A stretch of DNA of 64,000 nucleotides from Sphingomonadales bacterium (GCA_027483465.1 JAIXUQ010000031.1:62001-126000); one strand, 5' to 3'; positions 43,023 through 53,292 are shown, numbered from the stretch's first letter. A program made the numbers and translations. Notes: generated by a model not told the origin, from the letters alone.

Positions 43023-43748
43023 GTGGTGAACGACATTAACAAGCTGGTCGATAAGCTGGGCACCAAGATCGAGTATCACCAGTTCGACAATGTGCCGTCA
43101 CCACAGCGCCAGCCGTGGCCGGTTCTGCAACGGATTGCCGAGGCCCAGCGGGTCGCCGCATCGTCGGGCTCTGCGATGGGCGCAGCGATCGCGGCTGCCG
43201 CGGCCCCGGTTCCGGCCACGGCGCCGGCGGCCGGCCCGCTGGCGTTCATGGCTGCCGCGCGTGGCGCCCCTGCAACCCAGCCGCAATCCGCGCCCGCCAT
43301 TGCGCCGCAGCCCTCGCCCATCCCGCCGACCCTCACCGCTGCCGAACTGGCAGCCAGGGCCGCCGCCGCTCCGGCGTCGCCGCGCGCGGCGACGCCGGTC
43401 GCTGGCCCGCTCGCCGGCATCTTTGCCCGTCCGGCGCCGGCTGCGGCCCCTGCACCGCCGGCGGCGCCCGTCCCGCCTTCCCCGCTGGCAGAGCCGGTTG
43501 CGTTTGCCGCGCTGGCCAGCTCGCCGCCGGTTGCCGATACCGCGCCCGAAGCCCCGCCGCCGGCACCGCCCGTGATGGTCGCGGCCGAGGTGCCGGTGCC
43601 GTCACCGCAGCCGCTGCGTTCCTTCCTGTCGCGCTACAGCCCGGCCGCGCCAGCGGCCGAAACGGCCGTGCCGGCCGAGCCGCCCGCCAGTGCCGGGCCC
43701 GAGCCCCTGACGGCGGTGTTTGCGCGCCTGAAAGCCACCAGCGCCTGA
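43023..43748 (+). CDS. BcsR/BcsP-like cellulose biosynthesis accessory protein
   Basis: The 241-residue product opens the cellulose operon. Its first 45 residues (DINKLVDKLGTKIEYHQF, then QPWPVLQRIAEAQ) resemble the small BcsR/BcsP domain. The remaining 190 are a long Pro/Ala-rich disordered region ending in LTAVFARLKATSA; a hydrophobic VFxRL end is also seen in BcsO/BcsP-type proteins. BcsR binds BcsQ and regulates synthase assembly in enterobacteria, so a scaffold role with the next gene product is likely. The start may be the GTG at 43023 or the next GTG at 43026. It is 1 bp from bcsQ. Confidence 0.65.
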   Translation: MVNDINKLVDKLGTKIEYHQFDNVPSPQRQPWPVLQRIAEAQRVAASSGSAMGAAIAAAAAPVPATAPAAGPLAFMAAARGAPATQPQSAPAIAPQPSPIPPTLTAAELAARAAAAPASPRAATPVAGPLAGIFARPAPAAAPAPPAAPVPPSPLAEPVAFAALASSPPVADTAPEAPPPAPPVMVAAEVPVPSPQPLRSFLSRYSPAAPAAETAVPAEPPASAGPEPLTAVFARLKATSA

Positions 43749-43749
43749 C

Positions 43750-44505
43750 ATGCCGCTTGTCCTCGTCTCATCGCCCAAGGGCGGGGTTGGCAAGACCAGC
43801 CTGGCAGCCAATCTCGCCGTGGCTCTGGCCCGCCAGCAGCGGGCGGTCACCGCTGTCGATTTTGATCCCCAGAATGGCTTGCGCTTTCATTTCGGCATTG
43901 ATCGCCGCCCGGAAGCCGGCCTGGGTGCCTGCCTCGCCAGCGGTGCCGATTTGTCGGGCGCGGTGCTGGAAACCGGGCTGGGCGTGCGCCTGATCCCCCA
44001 TGGCACGTCCGATCTGGCCCAACAGCTTGCCGCCGAACAGCGGGTGACAACGGAGGATCTGCGCGCGCGTTTCCAGCAGCTGGCGCCCGGCCCGCGCGAC
44101 ATCGTGATTGCTGACACGCCGCCTGGCGAGAGCCGCTTCCTTTCCGCACTCCAGCCGCTGGCCGATATCATGCTGGTGGTGTTCCTGGCCGATGCCGGCT
44201 CGATGGCGCTCTTACCGGCCTATGGCGGTGGCCTGTTCCTGCGGCCACAGCGCCCGGGCGAGGCGCGGATCTTTGCCCTGCTCAACCAGGTTGATCCGCG
44301 CCGCCGGCTCAGCCGCGAGATCAGCGAATTTGTCCGCGAACGGCTCTTTGACCGGTTCATCGGCACGGTCCATTATGATGAGGCCATGGCCGAGGCGCTT
44401 GCCAACGGAACCACGCTGATCGCGGGCAGCACGGTGCCGGCTGGTGCCGCGCAGGACATGCTGGCGGTGGCTGACCGGATTTCCGCGCTGTTGGTGGAGC
44501 GCTGA
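43750..44505 (+). CDS. bcsQ: Cellulose biosynthesis ATPase BcsQ (ParA/MinD family)
   Basis: The 251-residue protein is a deviant-Walker-A ATPase: SSPKGGVGKTSLAANLAVAL at 7-26, VDFDPQNGLRFHFG (Walker A'), and VIADTPPGESRF (Walker B). BcsQ localises or activates the cellulose synthase at the cell pole in E. coli. It begins 1 bp after the BcsR/P-like stop and ends 2 bp before bcsAB, so the genes form one operon. Confidence 0.92.
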   Translation: MPLVLVSSPKGGVGKTSLAANLAVALARQQRAVTAVDFDPQNGLRFHFGIDRRPEAGLGACLASGADLSGAVLETGLGVRLIPHGTSDLAQQLAAEQRVTTEDLRARFQQLAPGPRDIVIADTPPGESRFLSALQPLADIMLVVFLADAGSMALLPAYGGGLFLRPQRPGEARIFALLNQVDPRRRLSREISEFVRERLFDRFIGTVHYDEAMAEALANGTTLIAGSTVPAGAAQDMLAVADRISALLVER

Positions 44506-44507
44506 GC

Positions 44508-47500
44508 ATGGCTTCTTCGGCGGGCAGGGCAGGCAATCGTGGCGATCAGGGTGGCCCGGTGCGCGCGCCGGGGTTCAACTGGGCCCGTGCCGGCATTGCC
44601 GCCTATGCCTGGGTGATGGGCTTGCCTGATGTGCTGCGCTGGGTGGTGCTGGCGCTGGTCGGCGGCTTCGGCATCATCGGCCTTTCAGCCACGATTGCGA
44701 CACCGCTGGACGTGCAGAACCAGATGCTGTTCGGGTTTGCCGCCTTTGCCGTGGCCTTTGCCATTCATCGGGTTGACCCATCCAAGCGGGTGACGGTGGC
44801 GCTGGCGATTCTCTCCACCCTGGTGTCCACGCGCTACATCTATTGGCGCGTCACCGAAACGCTGAAGTTCGAAGAGCCGCTGTCGCTGGTGCTGGGCACC
44901 GGGCTGTTCCTGGCCGAGATTTATGCCTGGGCCATTCTGGTGATCGGCTACATGCAGACGATCTGGCCGTTGAAGCGCACGATCCGGCCGATCCAGGGGC
45001 CGCCCAAGACCTGGCCGACCGTGGATGTCTATGTCCCCACCTACAATGAAAGCCTGGCGCTGGTGCAGGATACGGTGCTGGCCGCGATGGCGATGGATTA
45101 CCCGCCTGACCGGTTCAAGGTCTGGATCCTCGATGATGGCCGCCGCCCGGAGTTCGAGGCCTTTGCCCGCGAGGCCGGCTGTGGCTATCTCACCCGCGGC
45201 GACAATCTTCATGCCAAGGCCGGCAATCTGAACGCGGCGCTGAGCCGGACCACAGGCGAGATATTGTGCGTGTTCGATGCCGATCACGTGCCCACCCGCG
45301 CCTTCCTGCAGCTGACCGTGGGCTGGTTCCAGGCCGATCCCAAGCTGGCGGTGCTGCAAACCCCGCACTTCTTCTATTCGCCCGATCCCGTGCAGCGCAA
45401 CATGCCGGAGGTGACCGAACTGCAGGGCGAAGGCTCATTGTTCTATGGCGTGGTGCAGGAAGGCAATGATTTCTGGAATGCCGCCTTCTTCTGCGGTTCC
45501 TGTGCGCTGATCCGCCGGGTGGCCTTGAAGGACACCAACGGCTTCACCGGCGAAACGGTGACCGAAGACGCCCACACCTCGCTCAAGCTGCAGCGCAAGG
45601 GCTGGAACACCGCCTATCTCAACCTGCGTCTGTCGGCTGGTCTCGCCACCGAACGGCTGGCGCTGCACATGGGCCAGCGCGCGCGTTGGGCGCGGGGCAT
45701 GACCCAGATTTTCCGCATCGACAACCCGCTGCTCGGCCCCGGCCTCAGCCTGATGCAGCGCTTCTGTTACGTGAACGCGATGCTGGCCTTCCAGTTTCCG
45801 CTGCCGCGCATCGTCTTTCTCACCTCGCCGCTCTGCTATCTCCTGCTTGGCCAGAACATCATCAACGCCTCGCCGCTGATGATTGTCGCCTATGCCGGCC
45901 CCCACCTGGCCTTTGCCATGCTGGGCAACCTCAGGGTGCAGGGCAAATATGGCCGCGCCTTGTGGTCGGAAGTCTATGAGGCGCTGATTGCCTTCCAGAT
46001 GGTGGGCCCGTCGGTGTTGCCGCTGTTCAACCCCAAGGCCGGCAAGTTCAACGTGACCGACAAGGGCGGCCTGCTGGAGGAATCCTATTACGACTGGCGT
46101 TCGCTCAGGCCGCAGCTGATCACGGTCGGGCTGCTGCTGCTGGGGCTGGCGACCGGGGTTGTCCGGCTGCTGATGGGCCAGACGGCTGACGATGCGGCCA
46201 CGCTGGTCCTCAACATGTTCTGGTCACTCTATTCGCTGTTCACCCTGATGGTGGTGCTGGTGGTGGGCCGTGAGCGCCGGCAGGTGCGCGTCCATCTGCG
46301 CGCCAAGGCCGATCTGCCGGTGAGCATCTATTTCGACGATGGGCATATCGAAAGCGGCCAGCTGATCGATATCTCGATGGGCGGGGCGGCGGTGCAGCTG
46401 GATGATCCGGCCCAGGCCGGCATGCGCCAGGCATCGCATTTGGAAATCAACGCCGCCGGGCGCACCTATCTGCTGCCGGCGCGCACCATCCGTGCCGGAG
46501 ACGGGCGGATGACGATGCAATTCCGCGAGATTTCGCTGGAGAACCGGCGCTGTCTGGTGCGGATCGTCTTTGGCCGGGCCGATGCGTGGCCCACCGCCGA
46601 GGATGCGCCGCTGGTGACGGCGACCAAGTCGCTTTCAGACCAGTCAAAGGCGGCGAAGAGTTTCCTGATGTGGCTGTGGCACGATGTGATTGGAAAAGGC
46701 ATGTGGAAGAGGTCCAAGAGAGTGGAGCCGGTGGCCCCCGTCGAGCCGGTGCTGGGCACGGCCGCTGAGCCCGGCGCGGCGCTGCCGGTGCCCGGCCCGG
46801 CCGTGCCGGCAACCGTCACCGCCATGCTGGCGGCCCTGCTGCTGCCGCTGGCCGCCCTGCTGCTGCCCGGCAAGGCAGAGGCCCAGCCCGCGCGGGCGCC
46901 GGCGGCGGCCACGGCGCCTGCCGCCGCCCCGGCCGGCGGCGTGCGGCGGGTTTCGGTCAGCCTCAAGGATCTGGGCGTTGAATTCCCGCTGCAGCTGGTC
47001 TCCAACATGGGCGAGGCGGGCATCACCTACAATCTGCGCGCCGACGAGGTGGTGACCGAAGCCGCGCTCACGCTCAACTTCGCCTATTCGCCGCAGCTGC
47101 TGGCCGATCTCAGCCAGATGGTGGTGCTGCTCAACAACGAGGTCGTCGCCTCGGTGCCGCTGGTGCGCGAGGCGGCCGGCGGCACCACGGTGACCATCCC
47201 GATCAACCCGGCGCTGTTCTCGTCGCGCAACCGGCTGAACTTCCGCTTCATCGGCCATTATACCCGCCGCTGCGAGGATCCGCTCCACTCCACCTTGTGG
47301 TCCAACATCTCCAACAGCCGCACCCGGCTGAACCTCACCCTGCAGCGGCTTGACACCGGGGCCGATCTGGCCCGGCTGCCGGCGCCGTTCTTTGACCAGT
47401 CGGACCCCTCGAAGCTGCGCCTGCCGTTCGTGTTCCTTGAAAACCCGTCGAACACCATGCTGAAGGCGGCGGCGGCCACGGCCAGCTATTTCGGCATGGC

Positions 47501-49073
47501 GGCCAGCTTCCGCGGGTTCAGCTTCCCGGTTTCGTTCAACGTGCCGCCGCCCGGCGAGGCGGTGGTGTTTGCCCGCTCGGGCAGCCAGATGGCGGGCGTG
47601 GTGCTGCCCACGGTGGACGGACCCAGTGTCATCCTGATGCGCAATCCCAGCAACCCTTTCAGCCAGTTGCTGGTGGTCACCGGCCGCACCGATGCCGAGA
47701 TCCTGGCGGCGGCCCGCGTGCTTGCGGCCTCGCCCAGTTCGCTGTCGGGCGCCCGTGCCAGTGTGGCGCCGATCACCATTCCGCCGCGCAAGCCCTATGA
47801 CGGTCCGCGCTGGCTCAACACCAGCAAGCCCGCACGTCTGGGCGATCTGGTGGCGCTTGAGCAACTCGAAGGCCAGGGCCTGCGCCCCGGCCTGCTGACG
47901 GTGCCGTTCCGCGTGCCGCCCGATCTGTTCTTCTGGCCGGCCAAGGGGGGCAAGGTCACCTTGCTCTATCGCTATCCCAACGGCAGCTGGCTGGATTACC
48001 GCATCTCGCGGCTGGACGTGCTGACCAACGGCAAGTTCCTGCGCTCCTTCCCGCTGGAAGGCCCCTCGGCGGTGGACAATGCCCGCGATTATGTCGGCTT
48101 CCCCGCCTATCAGACCGAAGGCCTGATCGATCTGCCGGCCTATAATCTGTTCGCGCAGAGCCAGCTGCAATTCTATTATGACCTCAAGGTCGAGAAGAAG
48201 GGCGAGTGCCAGACCTATCTGCCCGACAATGTGCGGGTTGGCATCGATGCCGATTCCAAGCTCGATCTCTCCTCTGCCCGGCATTTCGCGAAGATGCCCG
48301 ATCTGGCCTTCTTCGCCTCGTCCGGTTTCCCCTTCTCGCGCATGGGTGACCAGTCCGAAACCGTCGCCGTGCTTTCGGACCAGCCGACGGCGCCCGAGAT
48401 CGAGACCTTCCTGACCGTGATCGGCCGCATTTCCGACGTGTCTGGCGTGCCGGCCACCGCGGTGGAGGTGTTCCGTCCCACCCAGCTCACCGGTTCGGTG
48501 GGCAATCGTGATCTGCTGGTGATCGGCCCGATCAACCTCGCCACCCGCATGCCGCGTCTGTTTGACGGCGCCCCGATCATCATCGAAGGCGGCCAGGTCA
48601 GGGTGCGGTCCACCGAATTGTGGCAGCGCATCTTTGGCGGTTTCGGTTCCAACGTGGCTGGCAGCAGCCTGAAGGACGCCGCCCAGGTGGCCGTCTCCCA
48701 GGGCAATCTCACCACGATGATGAGCTGGCAATCGCCGTTTGATGCCAAGCGGGTGGTGGTGGCCCTGATGTCGGCCACGCCGGAACGGCTGCCTGCCATC
48801 CCGGCCTCGTTCAGCGATCCGCGCGTCAACTACACCATCCAGGGGGATCTCGCGATCGTCAGCAACGGCGGCTATTCCAGCTTCCGGGTGGGCGAAGCCT
48901 TCTGGCTGGGCGATCTGCCGCTGCCGATCTATGGCATGTGGTGGCTCAGCGAAAATCCGCTTATCCTTGCCTTGATCTTCTTGGGTTCTGCCCTGATCAT
49001 CGCCACCGCTGCCTGGGTGTTCCTGAGCGGCCGGGCCCGGCGCCGGGTGAAGGAACTGGGGGAACAGGGATGA
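44508..49073 (+). CDS. bcsAB: Cellulose synthase, natural BcsA-BcsB fusion
   Basis: The 1521-residue protein joins catalytic BcsA and co-catalytic BcsB. BcsA part (1 to about 730): TM helices, a GT2 domain with DDG near 213, DADH (Asp257, Asp259), FFCGS, TED (352-354) and QRARW (390-394), then a PilZ domain with R590-RQVR-594 and DISMGG (621-626), so it should bind c-di-GMP. After a linker and a signal-like hydrophobic segment (AMLAALLLPLAALLLPG, about 768-784), the BcsB part follows with its carbohydrate-binding and flavodoxin-like domains and a C-terminal TM anchor. Fused synthases are known from Komagataeibacter AcsAB; most other bacteria keep two genes. No frame break is visible. The stop overlaps bcsC (ATGA). 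Confidence 0.95.
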   Translation: MASSAGRAGNRGDQGGPVRAPGFNWARAGIAAYAWVMGLPDVLRWVVLALVGGFGIIGLSATIATPLDVQNQMLFGFAAFAVAFAIHRVDPSKRVTVALAILSTLVSTRYIYWRVTETLKFEEPLSLVLGTGLFLAEIYAWAILVIGYMQTIWPLKRTIRPIQGPPKTWPTVDVYVPTYNESLALVQDTVLAAMAMDYPPDRFKVWILDDGRRPEFEAFAREAGCGYLTRGDNLHAKAGNLNAALSRTTGEILCVFDADHVPTRAFLQLTVGWFQADPKLAVLQTPHFFYSPDPVQRNMPEVTELQGEGSLFYGVVQEGNDFWNAAFFCGSCALIRRVALKDTNGFTGETVTEDAHTSLKLQRKGWNTAYLNLRLSAGLATERLALHMGQRARWARGMTQIFRIDNPLLGPGLSLMQRFCYVNAMLAFQFPLPRIVFLTSPLCYLLLGQNIINASPLMIVAYAGPHLAFAMLGNLRVQGKYGRALWSEVYEALIAFQMVGPSVLPLFNPKAGKFNVTDKGGLLEESYYDWRSLRPQLITVGLLLLGLATGVVRLLMGQTADDAATLVLNMFWSLYSLFTLMVVLVVGRERRQVRVHLRAKADLPVSIYFDDGHIESGQLIDISMGGAAVQLDDPAQAGMRQASHLEINAAGRTYLLPARTIRAGDGRMTMQFREISLENRRCLVRIVFGRADAWPTAEDAPLVTATKSLSDQSKAAKSFLMWLWHDVIGKGMWKRSKRVEPVAPVEPVLGTAAEPGAALPVPGPAVPATVTAMLAALLLPLAALLLPGKAEAQPARAPAAATAPAAAPAGGVRRVSVSLKDLGVEFPLQLVSNMGEAGITYNLRADEVVTEAALTLNFAYSPQLLADLSQMVVLLNNEVVASVPLVREAAGGTTVTIPINPALFSSRNRLNFRFIGHYTRRCEDPLHSTLWSNISNSRTRLNLTLQRLDTGADLARLPAPFFDQSDPSKLRLPFVFLENPSNTMLKAAAATASYFGMAASFRGFSFPVSFNVPPPGEAVVFARSGSQMAGVVLPTVDGPSVILMRNPSNPFSQLLVVTGRTDAEILAAARVLAASPSSLSGARASVAPITIPPRKPYDGPRWLNTSKPARLGDLVALEQLEGQGLRPGLLTVPFRVPPDLFFWPAKGGKVTLLYRYPNGSWLDYRISRLDVLTNGKFLRSFPLEGPSAVDNARDYVGFPAYQTEGLIDLPAYNLFAQSQLQFYYDLKVEKKGECQTYLPDNVRVGIDADSKLDLSSARHFAKMPDLAFFASSGFPFSRMGDQSETVAVLSDQPTAPEIETFLTVIGRISDVSGVPATAVEVFRPTQLTGSVGNRDLLVIGPINLATRMPRLFDGAPIIIEGGQVRVRSTELWQRIFGGFGSNVAGSSLKDAAQVAVSQGNLTTMMSWQSPFDAKRVVVALMSATPERLPAIPASFSDPRVNYTIQGDLAIVSNGGYSSFRVGEAFWLGDLPLPIYGMWWLSENPLILALIFLGSALIIATAAWVFLSGRARRRVKELGEQG

Positions 49074-52000
49074 TCCGGCCACTGCATGTCTCGGCGCTGG
49101 CGCTGGCAACCGCGCTGGGCGGCCCGGCACTGGCCCAGGCCGCCGCGCCAACGGTTATCCTGCCCACCGATCAGGATGTTCTCAAGCCCACCGCCGAAGG
49201 CCAGACGGCCCCGCCCGTGGCGCGGCCCCGCGCCGGCGCGGCTGCCCCGCAACGCGCCGCCGCGCCCGCCGCCCAGCCGGCACCCGCCCGCGTTGATCTG
49301 ACCGCGGCGCTGATCCGCCAGGGCAAGGGCTGGCGCGCGCGTGGCCGCAAGGATCTCGCCAACGAATCGCTGCGTCGTGCCGTGCAGGCATCCCCCGGCA
49401 ATGCCGAGGCGATCTTTCTCCTCGCCCAATATGCCGCCCAGGATGGCAATGCCGAGAATGCCAATGCCTGGCTGAACCGGCTGCGCGGCCTGGTTGGCCC
49501 CGGTGATGGCCGTGTCGCCTCGGTGGAGCGCCTGCTCAACCGGGGGGCGTCGCCGCCGCCCACCGTGGCGCGCGCCAATGATGGCCTGTTTCCACAGCGC
49601 CCGGCCCCGGTTGCAGCCACGCCGGTTGCGGCCACCCCGCCGCCCCAACGCCCGGCCCCCCGCGTGGCCGAAGCGGCCGCACGCCCGGCCCCGGCTGCCC
49701 CGCGGGCCGCGCCCGTGGTCGTCCGCCCGGCTCCGCAGCCTGCCGAGGTGATGCTGCCGCGCGCGCAGGTGCAGAAACTCGCCGAGATGGCACCCCCGCC
49801 GCCGCCGCCCGAAGCCGCGCCGGCTGCGCCCGCCACGCCGGGGGAACCGCCTGCCGCTGCCCCCCGCAAGGCCGATCCCGATCCGGGCGGAGAGGCCCGG
49901 GCGTCCGGCTTCCGCGCGCTCAACGCCGGCCAGATCCGCGAGGCCGAGACCCAGTTCGAGCGGGCGCTTGCCGCCCGCGTCACCGACAGTGATGCCCGCG
50001 GCGGCCTTGGCATTGTCCGGGTGCGCCAGCAGCGCTTTGGCGAGGCCGAACAATTGCTGGTGCAGGCCATGCGCGGCCCGGAACCCCAGCGCTGGCAGGA
50101 AGCGCTGGACACCGCGCGCTTTTTTGGCGGGCTGATCAGGGCGCGCAACAGCGCCGAAGCCGGCCGGCTGGCCGATTCCGAAACCCAGGTGCGCAGCCTG
50201 ATGCGTGGCGGTTACCGCGACAAGACCGAAGCCGAAATCCTGCTGGCCAGCGTGCTCCTGCGCCAGCAGCGCTTTGGTGAATCGGAAAGCCTGTATCGCG
50301 GCCTCTATGGCCGGGTGAATGACCGGCCGGAGATCGTGCTGGGCCTCGCCGAATCGCTGGCCCGGCTGGGCCGCGAAGACGAAGCCATCGCATTTCTCGA
50401 CAAGGCGCCGCGCACGCGGGACACCCAGCAGGTGCGCGCCCAGTTGGAACGCACCCGCGCCACGGCACTGATGAGCAAGGGCGACAATTTTGGCGCCGGT
50501 GCCGCGCTGGCCGCGGCGCTGAACGCGGACCCGGAAAATCCGTGGACGCGCTATGAATTCGCCAAGTTCCTGATCAACGCCAACCAGCCGCGTGAAGCCA
50601 GCGAAGTGGCCGCACCGCTGTTTGCACAGGCCAACAGTGACAGCGAGGCGCTGCAGGCGGCGGCGCTCTATGCCGATTTTGCCGGTGATCCGCAGCGCGC
50701 CCAGGCCCTGCTGCAGCGCATTCCGCCGGCCGAGCGCAACGCCCAGGTGCGCGAGTTCGCCGAACGGGTGGACGTGAAATCACAGCTCACCCGCGCCCAG
50801 CTGCTGCAGCGCCAGGGCCAGACCGTGCAGGCAGTGAGCCTGCTGCGCCAGATCGTGGCCAAACCCGGCCTGCCCTTTGGCGCGCGCGCCCAGATCGCCC
50901 AGTCGCTGTTTGACATGGGAGACAATTATCAGGCCGGCAGCCTCGCGCTGCAGGCCGCGCGCGATCCCCTGCCCCAATCCGCCACGCCGGGGGATGGCAC
51001 CGGCTTTCTGCTGGTGCTGGGCGGGGCGGGCCAGGATGACGCCGCCAACATGCTGCTGCAAAAGCTGGCCGAGCGCGTGCGCACGCCCGAGGACCAGGCG
51101 GCGTGGCGTCAGGCCTATGGCGCCTACGCGGAAAAGCGGGCCGATGCCCTGCGGCTGGGCGGCGATCTTGCCGGCGCCTTTGATATCCTGTCGGCCGCCG
51201 TGGCGGTGTTGCCGCGCCATGCGGGCCTGATGTCCACCCTCGCCCGTGTCTATGCCACCGGCAATATGCAGCGCGAAGCGGGGCAGGCCTATGATGCGGC
51301 CCTGTCGATGCGGCCCAACGACCCGTCGCTGGCGCTGGACGCGGCCCGGTCTGCCGCGGCCGGCGAGGATTATGGCCGTGCCGTGCGACTGATCGAGCGC
51401 GCGCTGCGCCAGCGACCGGACGATCCCGAAACTTATTATGAGCTGGGCAAGATCGAGCAGGCGCGCGGCCGCGAACGGGCTGCCGTCCAGGCGTTTGAGC
51501 GGGCCGATCGCCTGCTGGCCCGCAGTGCCGGCGGCCCCGCCGGCCTGCGCAATCCGCAGGGCGTGCTGGGCCCCAATCCCTTTGCCCGGATTGCCGGTGC
51601 AGCAGCGCCGGCGGTTCCAGCCCCGCAGGGCAGCTATGCCAGCTTTGGCCCGGCCCCGGCCAACGCGCCCGCCGCAGCACCCAACCCGGCCTTGCCGGCC
51701 TGGGCAGGCGGCCGTGCCTCTGCCCCGGCTGCCTATGGCCAGGCGACCGCGCCGGCCGTTCCGCCGTCCTTTGCGGCCTATGCGCTGCCCGCCAACGGCC
51801 AGGCCGCGATGGTGCCGGCGATGGCATCGCCGTCTGCCGTGCCGCAGCCGCCCGTGCCGCAACCGGCAATGCCCGTGGCGGCAATGCCACAAGCCTATGC
51901 CCAGGCCCAGGCGCCGTTCCCGCAGCCCCGCGTGCCGGAAATCGGCTATCAGCCGCAGTCCGCCTATCCGGCGGCCGAGCCCTATGCCGGCCGTGGCTAT

Positions 52001-53290
52001 GGCCCGGTGCAGCGCACCGCGGAAGCCCGCCCGCCGCGGGACCGGTCTGCACCGGTGTATGAAGCCGAACCCAATGTGGATGTGCCCGTTCTGGGTGGCC
52101 GCATCACGGCGGTGACGGATGCCAGTGCGCCGCTGGCGGTGAGGGTGCGCAGCGAGCTGACCGCAGCGCAGCTGGATTCGATTCCGCTGGTCGAAGGCCA
52201 GGTGAACATGCGCGCCCGCAGCGGCGAGAGCGGCACCAGCAATCTCACCGAGATCGGCGCCACCATCGAAGCGCTCGCCCCGCTGCGCGGTGTGGGCCAG
52301 CTGGGTGTGCGGGTGCGGCCGGTGCTGATTTCCGCCGGCACCCCCAACCTCAGCGCCACGGGGCGCACCGGCACCTATCCGCTGATCACCGCGCCCGGGA
52401 TCATCAACGGTGTTGATATCGTGCTGCCGGCACAGCGCACCCGCAACGATGCCGGGGTTGAGGCGTCGCTGCTGTTCCGCAGTGGCTGGCTCAGCGCCGA
52501 TGTCGGCATGTCGCCCTATGGCTTCCTCTACAACGACATCATCGGCGGGGTGCGGGCCACACCGCGCTTTGGCGCGCTGGAGCTGAGGGTTGGTGCCGAG
52601 CGCCGGGCGGTGGAGGATTCGGTGCTGTCGTGGGCGGGCACGCTTGATCCGGTCACCGGAATCGCATCGGGCGGGGTGCGGCGCAATGCGGCCAACATCG
52701 GCGTGTCTGTCACCGGGGGCAGCGTGGGTGGCTATCTCGATGGCTCCTTCCGCCGCTTCACCGGCCGCAACGTCCCTGACAATGATTCGATCGAGGTCAA
52801 CGGCGGCTTTTATTGGCGGCTGATCAACGAGACCGACCGGCGGCTCCAGATCGGCATGAACGTCAATTACCAGAGCTTCGAGCGCAACCTGCGCTATTTC
52901 ACCCTCGGTCACGGTGGCTATTTCAGCCCGCAGCAGTTCGTCGCCATCGGCCTGCCGATCAACTATCTGGGCGCGGGCGATGATTGGCGATTCTCGCTGA
53001 ACGTAACCCCCGGCGTTCAGTCGTTCAGCGAGGATCCGGCGCCCTATTTCCCGGGTTTTGCCACCCAGCAGAACCAACTGGTCAGCCTGTCTTTGCTGGA
53101 TGATGCGGTGCCGGCCTTCTATCTTGGCACCAGCCGCTCCGGATTCGGGATTGCCTCGCGGGTCAGCGGTGAATATCGCATCCAGCGGGCCACGTCGCTG
53201 GGTGGGCTGTTGTCACTCGATACCTTTGGCGCCTTCTCCGAATTCCGCGCCGGCATCTTCCTGCGCCGGCAATTCAATATTGGGAAGTGA
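49070..53290 (+). CDS. bcsC: Cellulose export protein BcsC (TPR plus outer membrane porin)
   Basis: The 1406-residue protein has a signal peptide (MIRPLHVSALALATALGGPA, cut after LAQA), many TPR repeats (about 75-165 and 270-810), a Pro/Ala/Gln-rich linker (about 820-1005) and the C-terminal BCSC_C beta-barrel domain (about 1010-1406) ending in FLRRQFNIGK. The barrel exports the glucan through the outer membrane while the TPRs span the periplasm. The start at 49070 gives the signal peptide and overlaps the bcsAB stop. A second Ala/Pro-rich insert (about 165-270) interrupts the TPR region. Confidence 0.93.
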   Translation: MIRPLHVSALALATALGGPALAQAAAPTVILPTDQDVLKPTAEGQTAPPVARPRAGAAAPQRAAAPAAQPAPARVDLTAALIRQGKGWRARGRKDLANESLRRAVQASPGNAEAIFLLAQYAAQDGNAENANAWLNRLRGLVGPGDGRVASVERLLNRGASPPPTVARANDGLFPQRPAPVAATPVAATPPPQRPAPRVAEAAARPAPAAPRAAPVVVRPAPQPAEVMLPRAQVQKLAEMAPPPPPPEAAPAAPATPGEPPAAAPRKADPDPGGEARASGFRALNAGQIREAETQFERALAARVTDSDARGGLGIVRVRQQRFGEAEQLLVQAMRGPEPQRWQEALDTARFFGGLIRARNSAEAGRLADSETQVRSLMRGGYRDKTEAEILLASVLLRQQRFGESESLYRGLYGRVNDRPEIVLGLAESLARLGREDEAIAFLDKAPRTRDTQQVRAQLERTRATALMSKGDNFGAGAALAAALNADPENPWTRYEFAKFLINANQPREASEVAAPLFAQANSDSEALQAAALYADFAGDPQRAQALLQRIPPAERNAQVREFAERVDVKSQLTRAQLLQRQGQTVQAVSLLRQIVAKPGLPFGARAQIAQSLFDMGDNYQAGSLALQAARDPLPQSATPGDGTGFLLVLGGAGQDDAANMLLQKLAERVRTPEDQAAWRQAYGAYAEKRADALRLGGDLAGAFDILSAAVAVLPRHAGLMSTLARVYATGNMQREAGQAYDAALSMRPNDPSLALDAARSAAAGEDYGRAVRLIERALRQRPDDPETYYELGKIEQARGRERAAVQAFERADRLLARSAGGPAGLRNPQGVLGPNPFARIAGAAAPAVPAPQGSYASFGPAPANAPAAAPNPALPAWAGGRASAPAAYGQATAPAVPPSFAAYALPANGQAAMVPAMASPSAVPQPPVPQPAMPVAAMPQAYAQAQAPFPQPRVPEIGYQPQSAYPAAEPYAGRGYGPVQRTAEARPPRDRSAPVYEAEPNVDVPVLGGRITAVTDASAPLAVRVRSELTAAQLDSIPLVEGQVNMRARSGESGTSNLTEIGATIEALAPLRGVGQLGVRVRPVLISAGTPNLSATGRTGTYPLITAPGIINGVDIVLPAQRTRNDAGVEASLLFRSGWLSADVGMSPYGFLYNDIIGGVRATPRFGALELRVGAERRAVEDSVLSWAGTLDPVTGIASGGVRRNAANIGVSVTGGSVGGYLDGSFRRFTGRNVPDNDSIEVNGGFYWRLINETDRRLQIGMNVNYQSFERNLRYFTLGHGGYFSPQQFVAIGLPINYLGAGDDWRFSLNVTPGVQSFSEDPAPYFPGFATQQNQLVSLSLLDDAVPAFYLGTSRSGFGIASRVSGEYRIQRATSLGGLLSLDTFGAFSEFRAGIFLRRQFNIGK

Positions 53291-53292
53291 AG

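Noticed and set aside
46644-49151. Minus-strand open frame of 835 codons
   Set aside because: It is antisense to the BcsB half of bcsAB and has the His/Arg/Gln-rich composition of a shadow frame.
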